Shown piece after piece: positions 1 to 7,358 of a DNA stretch of 64,000 nt. Each line of letters starts with the position of its first letter. The stretch's first letter is position 1. The notes below the pieces were generated by a model that was not told the origin of the DNA, made no database searches, and was given only the letters and a program-made list of their open reading frames with translations. Origin of the DNA: Cytobacillus purgationiresistens (GTDB taxonomy: Bacteria > Bacillota > Bacilli > Bacillales > Cytobacillaceae); the NCBI RefSeq assembly GCF_030813235.1, contig NZ_JAUSUB010000002.1:186001-250000 (forward strand). Reading direction: 5' to 3'. Position numbers and translations under genes: made by a program.

Positions 1-300
1 ATTATTCTTGAACGTGATTTGCAGATTATTGAGAAGGCACCATTTAAAATTAATCGTCCTTATCTTACGCTTGTGGAAAATGCACTGAAGAAGGTGCAGA
101 GGGACCAAAAAGAAGTAAGGGTTAAGATGAGGAAAGGTAATATGAAGGTTCATCAAGTTAGTCGTGATGATACCTTCACCATGTTTTCATTTCTATATAA
201 GGGATTTGAGGAACAGCATAATTACTTTAATCCACGACTTAAGAATAAATGCGAAGAATTATTAAATTATTATTTCAATCAAGATTTCGTCGAACTTTGA
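1..300 (+). CDS. conserved protein of unknown function, 5' end outside window
   Basis: The reading frame is open from base 1 and ends with TGA at 298-300. A TTG at 19 is only an internal candidate start, so the gene is probably cut by the window edge. The roughly 100 visible residues are basic and probably helical, with a conserved-looking C-terminal part (FEEQHNYFNPRLKNKCEELL). I do not recognise a named family. No signal peptide or membrane segment is visible. It could belong to the prophage or to the host; the missing left prophage end makes this undecidable here. Confidence 0.5.
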   Translation: MILERDLQIIEKAPFKINRPYLTLVENALKKVQRDQKEVRVKMRKGNMKVHQVSRDDTFTMFSFLYKGFEEQHNYFNPRLKNKCEELLNYYFNQDFVEL

Positions 301-388
301 ACTATTAGGTTTTGTTGAGAAAGGAGTCACTTATAATATTTCCACAAGTGAAAGTGAGGTCATTGTATTAGACAAGTGGACAAATTAA
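285..388 (+). pseudogene. possible gene-tail remnant in another frame
   Basis: Overlapping the stop of the preceding ORF, a second frame stays open for about 34 codons (containing FELLGFVEKGVTYNIST and VIVLDKWTN) and ends at TAA 386-388. It has no start codon or ribosome binding site. It looks like the 3' end of a gene whose front is missing or frameshifted. The rest of 389-495 is AT-rich with nothing recognisable. Confidence 0.25.
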
Positions 389-497
389 ATTAAATGGAAT
401 CGTTGTACTTTATAGAAACAATAGAGGGCTAAAAAGTTATTAATTTAGAAATAAATTAGATTTTAAATCTATACCTAAGTATTTCTTCCTAGAAGTC

Positions 498-527
498 AAA
501 ACCCTCTAAGAGATAGAGGGCTTTTAA
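498..527. terminator. bidirectional hairpin terminator
   Basis: CCCTCT (502-507) pairs with AGAGGG (515-520). A T-rich stretch follows on the plus side, and on the minus side the hairpin lies directly behind the stop of the membrane-protein gene at 524. Confidence 0.55.
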
Positions 528-937
528 TTTATTGTATTTATTTTCAAATTTATTTTTATATAAATAAATCGTAATAGCTCATCTATCGTCCAATAAATAA
601 TTACTATTATAAGAACCACGGCCGCAGATTCCAAGAATAGGAGACTTATTATATCAGAGTAGTCATTATATATTAAATAAAACATCACAATAGCTGAAAT
701 GGAAAATAATGTATATATTATCAATCCAACTATTCTTTTTAACAGATATATTTTCAAAATAAAATCTGAAAATAGAGAAACTGGTAATGCATAACAGTAC
801 ATTACAATAAAAATCCCAATAACCCAAGCCAGTGAGTATTCAATATCCTGGAGATTAAAAAGCAAATAAAAAACAGCAATAAATGTGATAGCCATTGGCG
901 TTAAAAGTTTCCTAGTTATATACATTATATAAATCAT
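524..937 (-). CDS. small polytopic membrane protein, UPF0715-like
   Basis: The 137-residue product is almost entirely hydrophobic, with about four membrane segments (residues 12-28, 34-55, 66-88, 95-118) and a basic C-terminal tail. The phrase ALPVSLFSD and the overall size recall the UPF0715 membrane family of Bacillus, but this is a weak resemblance. It lies 21 bp downstream of the secreted fibronectin-type gene on the same strand, so the two are probably co-transcribed. No strong ribosome binding site precedes the ATG at 937; in-frame ATGs at residues 5 and 15 are alternatives. A membrane partner or immunity role for the upstream gene is inference only. Confidence 0.55.
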   Translation of the reverse strand: MIYIMYITRKLLTPMAITFIAVFYLLFNLQDIEYSLAWVIGIFIVMYCYALPVSLFSDFILKIYLLKRIVGLIIYTLFSISAIVMFYLIYNDYSDIISLLFLESAAVVLIIVIIYWTIDELLRFIYIKINLKINTIN

Positions 938-958
938 ATTACTTAAAAATTAACTTTT

Positions 959-2350
959 TTAGCCATACACGACATAATTAATACCAATACCAAATAAATC
1001 AAAGAAGTTTCTATGCTTATCAAAGAAGACTAGAGCTCTTGAATCTCCTGGATAAGTGCCTATATGTAGTTCATGTGAAGGCGCGGTATCATGATATCCT
1101 TCTATCCTATAGCTACCATTCTTATAAATTTTAGCTGTATAATCATAATCAATTGGTGGAGAGACGATAAGTGGGATTTTAACTGCATGTTTATAAGTGT
1201 AAGAAGCCCAATCACTCCCGGTTTTAGTATTAGTTAATTTCATCCCTGTATTCGGTTCCTTAGCACTACCATTTTGTTTTCCTTTTGCATCATAACCATA
1301 TGTCCTGCTCACATCTTTTTCCAAATGAAGAAATCTAGTCTTTGGTCCAAAAATTACGGCCACTGTAGATTTTGTTCTATATTGATCTGAGAAAAAATTA
1401 GGGTATACTCTACCGTCACCATGAAAGGTTTTATATTTCGATACTTTAGATATTGGATTAGGTGCACGATTCATTGGAATGAATGTTTTATAAATTAATA
1501 TATAACCAGGTCTATATTCTATAGCAGGTGATATTCCAGCTGAAAAGGGATTAATATTCATATCTAATTCGACTTCATTTTTTTTAATATTATCTTCTAA
1601 ATTATCTTCTAATGTTTTAATGTTATAACCAATAGAATAAGGCTTTTTAGAGAGTTCCTTTTCTTGCTTACTATTAAACTTCACATTTTCTTCTTCTGCT
1701 TTTTCTTTCAACTCCGAAATTTCTTTCTCACTCAGTTTTTTGTATCCTCTAAATTCATATGAATATTCTTTACCTGGTTCTATATTTTTATCAATATATT
1801 CACCTGCAGATACTTGCCCAACTAATTCTGCATTTTTGTAAACTTCATATGTATCGTAATCATTAGGGAGATTTCCCCAAGTGAATTTCACTTCATCTTT
1901 TCCAATAACAGCTTCTACTGTAGCATCGTTTAATATGCTCTCCTTAACTTCTTCATTCGATTTTTGGTTGCCAGTTACATTATTTAATGTGGAAAAAGCC
2001 CCTTTATTAAAAGACACAATTTTATTAGTAGCTGTATTAACCCTTACAAAATCTATTATTTCTTTTTTTTCATTATAAGCAACAATTTTATACTTATATA
2101 TATGATCAGGTTCTAAATTATTTATTGTGTGTTTGTTTTCTTTCCCTTCCCAGATTAATACATCTTGTTTATAATCTTCTAAGTATATCTCGTATTCATA
2201 ACCTACTTCGTTCCAACTTAATTTAATAGTAGAATCGGTAGGCGACACAGTAATATCCCAATTGCTTTCAGCTAGTATATTATTAGAATTAGCAAAAAAG
2301 AAACAAAAAGATAAAAAAAGGAGTATCTTTTTTAACAATTTATCCCACAT
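959..2350 (-). CDS. secreted protein with two fibronectin type III-like domains and a DUF3238-like C-terminal domain
   Basis: The 463-residue product begins with a basic and hydrophobic signal peptide (residues 1-27, cleavage near ILAES). A fibronectin type III-like domain follows at about 30-105, with the strand pattern STIKLSW then YEYEIYLED. A second, shorter one lies at about 145-200 (DEVKFTW, YEVYKN). A charged Lys/Glu linker runs at about 205-235. The last 150 residues, starting FHGDGRVYPNFFSDQYRTKS, resemble DUF3238-type domains of unknown function. The gene diverges from the CWB2 gene across an AT-rich 108-bp region. A secreted effector or toxin-like role is possible but unproven. Confidence 0.65.
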   Translation of the reverse strand: MWDKLLKKILLFLSFCFFFANSNNILAESNWDITVSPTDSTIKLSWNEVGYEYEIYLEDYKQDVLIWEGKENKHTINNLEPDHIYKYKIVAYNEKKEIIDFVRVNTATNKIVSFNKGAFSTLNNVTGNQKSNEEVKESILNDATVEAVIGKDEVKFTWGNLPNDYDTYEVYKNAELVGQVSAGEYIDKNIEPGKEYSYEFRGYKKLSEKEISELKEKAEEENVKFNSKQEKELSKKPYSIGYNIKTLEDNLEDNIKKNEVELDMNINPFSAGISPAIEYRPGYILIYKTFIPMNRAPNPISKVSKYKTFHGDGRVYPNFFSDQYRTKSTVAVIFGPKTRFLHLEKDVSRTYGYDAKGKQNGSAKEPNTGMKLTNTKTGSDWASYTYKHAVKIPLIVSPPIDYDYTAKIYKNGSYRIEGYHDTAPSHELHIGTYPGDSRALVFFDKHRNFFDLFGIGINYVVYG

Positions 2351-2458
2351 CCTTCATGAAAATAATTAATTTTATTATTATAATGCAACAAAAATTATGT
2401 TATATTATCAATTGTATCAAGTCAATAACATATTTGTAATATTAAGGAGGAAATACCA

Positions 2459-3985
2459 TTGAGGTTTTTCAATAAAATTATTTTAATTACCTTTATAACT
2501 TTTATTTCTAGTATATTCTTATTGGACGAATCATTTACAAAAGCTGCTACTTCTTTAACTTATAAAGGAAAAGTAAATTACCAAGTATCAAATACATACA
2601 CTTTCTCAACTACAGCAAAAGGTACTCTTACAGTAAAAGATCAGACTGAAAATAATCCAATAGAATATTATATTACATCACCAGACAATGTCATCTATGT
2701 GAGTGGTGACGTGATTCCCCCTGGAACATATACAATTTCATTCCACTCAGGGGAAGAAGCTTTTATAAACTATAATATTACTCTAAGTGGTTTAAGTTTT
2801 AGTGATAGTTCATCTACAGTACTTCCAACAATGAATATATCTAAACCCGATTACTACCTTCGCTTAACAAAAGGTGCACTAGATACCACAGTTACAGGTT
2901 CAACTAATGCAACAATTGCATCTGTTACACAATTTAATGGAAACCCTATCGTTATAGAAAATAACTTCTCTAAAAAGGTAAATGTAGGGTTTGGTCATAA
3001 CTTTGTTGATTTTTATGCTGAATTGAATCAAAACTCCATACTAGATTCTCGTCAGGTAGTCTCACCAGGAATAAAAAGACTAGGTGGAAACAGTCGATAC
3101 GAGGTTTCTGCTAACGTAAGTAAAGAATTGTCTTCATGGGGCTTTAATTCATCGACAGTAATCATTGCTAATGGTGAAGCATATGGTGATATTATCCCAG
3201 CTGTTAATCTTGCAGTAAAAGAACAAGCTCCAATCTTAGTGACACCGTCAGATGCCTTACCAAATGCAGTTAAATCTGAAATACAGAGACTTAAGCCTTC
3301 TAATGCAATAATTTTAGGTGGTGTATTGTCTGTAACTAACGAGGTTGAAAATGAACTTAAGCAGCTTGGTATAAAGTCAATCGAAAGAATTGCAGGAGAT
3401 AGTAGATATACTAATGCAGTTGATACAGCTAAAAGAATAGTTGATGAATCAACAGACACAGCAATTGTGGTAAATGGAAACGCAATTGGAGACATGTTAT
3501 CAGTGGCATCTGTAGCCGGTCAAAGAAAAATACCCATTCTATTAACTGGTAATGCTGATAAACTCCATTCTTCAGTAGATAACTACTTAAGTCAAAACCC
3601 TCAAATTAAAAATATTGTTATAGTAGGAGGACCTTTATCTGTTTCTGAAAATGCAGAAGCTAAGCTTGCTACGTATGCGAATGTCGATAGAATAAATGGA
3701 AATAGTAGATTTGAGATATCTGTTAATGTTGCAAATTACTTTATGGTAACTACTAATAAATTTGTAATTACAAACGGAATGAATTACCCTGATGGAATGA
3801 TTGGTGCACCACTTGCAGCAATGAGAGGATACCATATATTATTAACTCAGCCCGAATCTTTACCAAATGTTGTTGATTCTTATCTAGTAGCAAATAAAAG
3901 TAATTTAGATAATGTCTATATTTTAGGCGGACCTTTATCTGTTTCAAATGAAATCGAGCAAAGAATTAATAGCTTAATTAAGTAA
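2459..3985 (+). CDS. secreted cell-surface protein with three cell wall binding repeat 2 (CWB2) domains
   Basis: The TTG start at 2459 is preceded by AAGGAGG at 2444-2450. The 508-residue product has a signal peptide (about 1-30, ending TKAA), an N-terminal beta-rich region of about 170 residues of unknown function, and three tandem CWB2 repeats from about residue 200. Each repeat begins RLGGNSRYE, RIAGDSRYT or RINGNSRFE and contains an IILGG or IVGGPLSVS motif. CWB2 repeats anchor Firmicute proteins non-covalently to secondary wall polymers, so the product should be surface-attached. A terminator directly follows. It could be host-encoded or lysogenic-conversion cargo. Confidence 0.8.
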   Translation: MRFFNKIILITFITFISSIFLLDESFTKAATSLTYKGKVNYQVSNTYTFSTTAKGTLTVKDQTENNPIEYYITSPDNVIYVSGDVIPPGTYTISFHSGEEAFINYNITLSGLSFSDSSSTVLPTMNISKPDYYLRLTKGALDTTVTGSTNATIASVTQFNGNPIVIENNFSKKVNVGFGHNFVDFYAELNQNSILDSRQVVSPGIKRLGGNSRYEVSANVSKELSSWGFNSSTVIIANGEAYGDIIPAVNLAVKEQAPILVTPSDALPNAVKSEIQRLKPSNAIILGGVLSVTNEVENELKQLGIKSIERIAGDSRYTNAVDTAKRIVDESTDTAIVVNGNAIGDMLSVASVAGQRKIPILLTGNADKLHSSVDNYLSQNPQIKNIVIVGGPLSVSENAEAKLATYANVDRINGNSRFEISVNVANYFMVTTNKFVITNGMNYPDGMIGAPLAAMRGYHILLTQPESLPNVVDSYLVANKSNLDNVYILGGPLSVSNEIEQRINSLIK

Positions 3986-3990
3986 AATTT

Positions 3991-4030
3991 AAAAGCCAAG
4001 ACCTGATTACAAATGGGCCTTGGCTTTTAA
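3991..4030 (+). terminator. terminator of the CWB2 gene
   Basis: AAAAGCCAAG pairs with CTTGGCTTTT across a short loop, 6 bp after the CWB2 stop codon; T-rich sequence follows. Confidence 0.7.
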
Positions 4031-4035
4031 TAATT

Positions 4036-4107
4036 TTATTTTACTCTTAAAACTTGTCCAATACGAATTGTATAGTTAGCATCCAAGCCATTCCAACTAC
4101 GAATTCC
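4036..4107 (-). pseudogene. remnant of an endolysin C-terminus (LysM fragment)
   Basis: On the minus strand about 23 codons read GIRSWNGLDANYTIRIGQVL and then RVK-stop. The intact amidase at 5424 ends with the parallel sequence IRDWNKLDSKYTIYPNQKLRVK-stop. Upstream of the fragment the frame is closed by a TAA. This is therefore the decayed tail of a second LysM amidase gene, lying in the same orientation about 1.4 kb from the intact copy. It suggests an older prophage or a duplication of the lysis-module end. Confidence 0.65.
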
Positions 4108-4425
4108 AAATTAAGTTATGATGAAGAAACTCGCGTTTTATTACGGATTAATTATACAGCAATTAACGGAAGAAGATTTATAAGCCCCTCTCGAATGAGA
4201 AGGGCTTTTATAACTAAAGGGCAGGTTATTTGAAGAAGGAATAATTAAATCTTTATTGAATATCAATAGGTGAATGTTTGATGGAAAAAGGGAGAGTTCA
4301 ATTTTAGGGACAGTCATTGCGGTTAGTTTAAGATGATTAAATACGATCTTTTTAAAGCGGAGGCCATAGGAAGAATATCAAAAAGATAGTTGCAATTACC
4401 AAGAAGAATCGAGGAGATTAAATTA
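4108..4425. other. gene-poor stretch with one tiny ORF
   Basis: A 21-codon plus-strand ORF (4118-4183, MMKKLAFYYGLIIQQLTEED) sits between the LysM remnant and a terminator but has no clear ribosome binding site. The rest, up to the acetyltransferase start, shows only short closed frames and is probably decayed prophage-end sequence. Confidence 0.3.
4182..4210 (+). terminator. Rho-independent terminator
   Basis: AGCCCCTCTC pairs with GAGAAGGGCT (one mismatch) around a GAAT loop, followed by TTTT. Confidence 0.6.
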
Positions 4426-5307
4426 ATGAGTAAACCTGTCATTCGAACTTATATAGATTCAAGTGATTTAAAACGAATGCAGAAACTTACACAAGCTATA
4501 TGGACACTGGAATCTAATTACCATATTGGCGATTTAGCTTGGCAACGCCATCGACACGCTGGGCGTGAGGATGAATGGATTACTGCAATTTGGGAAATGG
4601 ATGATAAACCAGTGGCTTGGGGATGGATAAAACTACCTGGCAGTTTAATGTTTCAAGTTGACCCTAATTTTACTGAATTATCTAAGGATGTCATTGATTG
4701 GTTTGATAAAATAACTGAAACCAATGAACAAAGGGTAACCGTCCTAGAAACTGAGTCTCATCTTATTTCAGCCTTAGAAGATTCTTTATTCAACCCAGTA
4801 GAAGAAACTCCTGAAGTCCTATCAAAAATTTCATTAGATAGCTGTCCTTTCCCTGTTAAATTGCCTGATAAGTTTAAAGCTCGACATATCAAGGGCTCTG
4901 AAGATTTAAAGAAACGAGTGGCAGTACATAGGGCTGCATTTCAATCATTAAGAGTCACAGAAGAAAGTTACTTGAATGTTATGAATGCCTATCCTTACGA
5001 TTCATCTCTTGATTGGGTAATAGAATCCCCAAATGGCGAGTTAGTAGCATTTTGTTTAATTTGGTTTGATGAAGTTAACAAGGTTGGATTACTGGAACCT
5101 GTGGGAACGGATCCGGGATTTTGGAGAATGGGGTTAGCTAACTCGGTTTGTAAGCTTGCTCTCAATGCGTTGAGTGAAAAAGGAGCAAAAACTGCAATTG
5201 TTGTTTGTACTTCCCCGGATACCTATGAATTTTACAAGTCTATTGGGTTTGAACAATTTGCTCAAACAAAATCATTTCATCGTCTTAAAAATACAAATAA
5301 TAATTGA
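4426..5307 (+). CDS. GNAT-family N-acetyltransferase
   Basis: The start at ATG 4426 has GAGGAG 9 bp upstream; the longer frame from TTG 4390 has no such site. The 293-residue product has the shape of a tandem GNAT protein. The C-terminal half carries the typical acetyl-CoA-site region (GLLEPVGTDPGFWRMGLANSVCKLAL) and the late strand and helix DTYEFYKSIGFE. The N-terminal half is more divergent. The substrate is unknown. It lies at the outer edge of the lysis module, opposite in strand to the phage late genes and with its own terminator, as expected for a moron or a host gene next to the prophage. Confidence 0.75.
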   Translation: MSKPVIRTYIDSSDLKRMQKLTQAIWTLESNYHIGDLAWQRHRHAGREDEWITAIWEMDDKPVAWGWIKLPGSLMFQVDPNFTELSKDVIDWFDKITETNEQRVTVLETESHLISALEDSLFNPVEETPEVLSKISLDSCPFPVKLPDKFKARHIKGSEDLKKRVAVHRAAFQSLRVTEESYLNVMNAYPYDSSLDWVIESPNGELVAFCLIWFDEVNKVGLLEPVGTDPGFWRMGLANSVCKLALNALSEKGAKTAIVVCTSPDTYEFYKSIGFEQFAQTKSFHRLKNTNNN

Positions 5308-5393
5308 ACTCTAATTAAAAATTGGAGGAAACTCCCCATTAAGTTTAATAAACTTCGCTTTTCTTCTTCAACTAACGGGTGCTTTAGTTTAAG

Positions 5394-5425
5394 AGCCCCC
5401 TCTCAATTTAGAGGGGGTATTTATT
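5394..5425. terminator. bidirectional terminator between acetyltransferase and amidase
   Basis: CCCCCTCT (5396-5403) pairs with AGAGGGGG (5410-5417). T-rich sequence follows on the plus side, and the amidase stop is at 5424 on the other side, so it can serve both convergent genes. Confidence 0.7.
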
Positions 5426-6281
5426 ATTTCACTCTTAACTTTTGATTAGGGTAGATAGTATATTTTGAATCTAGCTTGTTCCAGTCACGAATTTGTTTAA
5501 TCGTGCTGCCATGTTTCTTGGCCAATTGTGAAACAGTGTCACCTGATTTAACAGTGTGATATTTTGTTGTGGAGGCTACTTTAACATTTTGGCCAATTTG
5601 AAGATTTTTCTCATCGATGCCTGGATTTAACTTTCTTAAATTAGAGACTGTTGTATTGTATTTCTTGGCCAAAGAATAAAATGTATCGCCTTTTGCAATC
5701 CTGTAAGTCTTAGATGAAGTATTTGGCTTAGATTCTGATTCCTTTTTCTTTTTCAACTTATATACTTTGACTAAACCATTAACATGACCGCGGGCAATCT
5801 TGTTAATGAACGCTGATTGCTTTAAATTGTCTGCGTCAGATTTACGGTCAATAAATCCGTTCTCTGTAAGGATAGCCGGCATATGGCTTTCTCGCAACAC
5901 GTGTAAATTTCCTTTTTTTTGTCCTCGATCATTAAAGCCTGTTTCTTTAATAACAGCATCGTGAATTGCATCTTGGATTTCAAGCGTTATTCCTTTAACG
6001 CCAGGATAAACGAAATCCTCATACCCTTCACCGCCACCAGCATTTACATGCGGCGATACAAAAACATCAGCTCCCCATGCGTTTGCTTCATCTGTTCGCT
6101 GTTTTAATGAACGTGTTTGGTCGCCTGTACGGCTCATTTTAATCTCTACATCTTCATATTCTTCCAAATAAGCTTTTATTTTCAATGACATTGATAATGT
6201 TAATTGTTTTTCATAAAGACTGTTACCAACTGCCCCCGGGTCTGTGCCTCCATGTCCTGGATCAATAAAAAATTTTACCAT
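5424..6281 (-). CDS. endolysin: N-acetylmuramoyl-L-alanine amidase (Amidase_3) with two LysM domains
   Basis: The 285-residue product begins with the amidase_3 fold: FIDPGHGGTDPGA carries the first zinc histidine, YEKQ the zinc glutamate, SPHVNAGGG the second histidine and ILTENGFI the catalytic glutamate. After a Lys/Ser-rich linker (about 178-192) come two LysM modules (about 193-236 and 241-285), which bind peptidoglycan. It cleaves the bond between muramic acid and L-alanine and lyses the host at the end of the phage cycle. There is no signal peptide, which fits release through the holin encoded next to it. It is the last gene of the late operon. Confidence 0.92.
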   Translation of the reverse strand: MVKFFIDPGHGGTDPGAVGNSLYEKQLTLSMSLKIKAYLEEYEDVEIKMSRTGDQTRSLKQRTDEANAWGADVFVSPHVNAGGGEGYEDFVYPGVKGITLEIQDAIHDAVIKETGFNDRGQKKGNLHVLRESHMPAILTENGFIDRKSDADNLKQSAFINKIARGHVNGLVKVYKLKKKKESESKPNTSSKTYRIAKGDTFYSLAKKYNTTVSNLRKLNPGIDEKNLQIGQNVKVASTTKYHTVKSGDTVSQLAKKHGSTIKQIRDWNKLDSKYTIYPNQKLRVK

Positions 6282-6311
6282 CCCAATCCACTCCCTTATT
6301 TTGTTTTTTAT

Positions 6312-6340
6312 ATAAAAAAGCCACCCTTTAGGGCAGCTTA
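6312..6340 (-). terminator. hairpin between holin and amidase
   Basis: On the minus strand AGCTGCCC and GGGTGGCT pair around TAAA, with two internal mismatches, and are followed by six T. It overlaps the holin stop. Some read-through must supply the amidase. Confidence 0.5.
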
Positions 6341-6577
6341 TTTAAGATTTTCTTTTTCCAGCCAAGCTTTTTGTTGTTTAGCCTTATCCGTAAATCCATA
6401 ATGGTTTTTATAAATGGTGTACAAGTTTACACCAAGAAATATTCCTGCTGATAAAACTACACCAAATGCGTTAATACTCGACTCTGTAAGCCATTGAAAC
6501 TGGATATTTAGCGTCCCTAGAAACAGCATAATCGCTGATAAAAAACCTACGATTTGAGCAACTACATCTTTAATCAT
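6338..6577 (-). CDS. phage holin, SPP1/phi-type
   Basis: The 79-residue product has two membrane segments (about residues 8-24 and 36-56), separated by a short loop, and a charged C-terminal tail ending KAWLEKENLK, the layout of SPP1-type class II holins. It would form lesions in the membrane that let the amidase out. Its ATG has GGGAGG upstream and overlaps the previous stop by 4 bp, showing translational coupling. Confidence 0.82.
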   Translation of the reverse strand: MIKDVVAQIVGFLSAIMLFLGTLNIQFQWLTESSINAFGVVLSAGIFLGVNLYTIYKNHYGFTDKAKQQKAWLEKENLK

Positions 6578-6858
6578 TTTGATTCCTCCCGTTTAATTTG
6601 ATCGATACGTCGATGGGCTTGCTTGGTGGATTCCTCCACACGAGTAACACGCTCTCCAAAATCATTCATTCGTTTCTCGTTTGTTCTAAAGTCAACTTTG
6701 ATATCCTCTACACCTTGAACGATATGGTCCAATCTAGTTTCAATTCTTGTATTATGTTTGATATCATTCTTGGTTTCTTTACTCTTATTGAATTGTAAAG
6801 TAAGGAGGCTTAGTAACAAGCCCCCAATTGCAATTAGTACCCCTAGTTCAATGGTCAA
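6574..6858 (-). CDS. membrane-anchored coiled-coil lysis-associated protein
   Basis: The 94-residue product has one N-terminal membrane segment (residues 5-22) followed by a long charged coiled coil (about 30-94). Such proteins occur directly upstream of holins in Bacillus phages and resemble XhlA-type partners in composition, although XhlA has its membrane segment at the C-terminus. A role assisting the holin is inferred from position. Confidence 0.6.
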   Translation of the reverse strand: MTIELGVLIAIGGLLLSLLTLQFNKSKETKNDIKHNTRIETRLDHIVQGVEDIKVDFRTNEKRMNDFGERVTRVEESTKQAHRRIDQIKREESK

Positions 6859-6893
6859 TGATGATCACTCCTTCTAAGCCAAAATAAAAAAGC

Positions 6894-7010
6894 CTATTCG
6901 GCTCCTGTCTCTTTCTCTAATAATGCTTGTACATCTGCTTTCCATAATGATGGAACATTATCAATATCCCATAAACCTACTTTAATTAAATCCACATAAA
7001 CTTTAACCAA
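6894..7010 (-). CDS. CD1375/XkdX-type small phage protein
   Basis: A 38-codon frame starts at TTG 7010, 3 bp after the preceding stop, with GGGAG about 10 bp upstream, and ends at TAG 6894. The product contains VKVYVDLIKVGLWDIDNVP and a Leu/Lys-rich C-terminal helix. Short proteins of this pattern regularly sit between tail-fibre genes and holins in Firmicute phages. Function is unknown. Confidence 0.6.
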   Translation of the reverse strand: MVKVYVDLIKVGLWDIDNVPSLWKADVQALLEKETGAE

Positions 7011-7012
7011 TC

Positions 7013-7345
7013 TTATTCAGCTCCCATCAGTGCATTAATAGCTTCTGCAAGCGCTAATTGCATTTCTGTTTTATCTCGCACTCGCATTAAATCCATTTCT
7101 GCTAGCGCTAATCTAATTTCATCTAAATCAGTAGGTATATATGGTGGTTCAGGAGGATTCTTTTCGTCTTCTGAAGCCGTTTCTATCCATATCAACGCAA
7201 TAGGATCAAAAACAGGATTCCAACAAGGTTGTGGCACTGGAATATCAGTGTACTGTTCAGGAATATTTTGACCCCATTCAACTATAATTTCTTCTCCTGG
7301 GATCCATACGCCAGTATGTTTATCATATTTATAACAAGTTCTCAT
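7013..7345 (-). CDS. phage tail accessory protein of unknown function
   Basis: The likely start is the ATG at 7345, preceded by GGGAGGGG; the frame is open to 7378, but the upstream ATG lacks a site. The product (110 residues) starts MRTCYKYDKHTGVW, is rich in Pro and Trp in its middle and ends in an Ala/Leu-rich helix. Its position after the tail-fibre gene suggests a fibre-associated or assembly protein. I do not recognise the family. Confidence 0.55.
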   Translation of the reverse strand: MRTCYKYDKHTGVWIPGEEIIVEWGQNIPEQYTDIPVPQPCWNPVFDPIALIWIETASEDEKNPPEPPYIPTDLDEIRLALAEMDLMRVRDKTEMQLALAEAINALMGAE

Positions 7346-7358
7346 CTCATTCCCCTCC

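Noticed and set aside
3052-3835. Minus-strand ORFs inside the CWB2 gene
   Set aside because: They mirror the repeated CWB2 codons, have no ribosome sites and are opposite a well-supported gene.
5330-5400. attL candidate (GGTGCTTTAGT similar to GGTGCTAGTG at the right junction)
   Set aside because: Only about seven bases match in a row and no transporter C-terminal sequence lies to its left.
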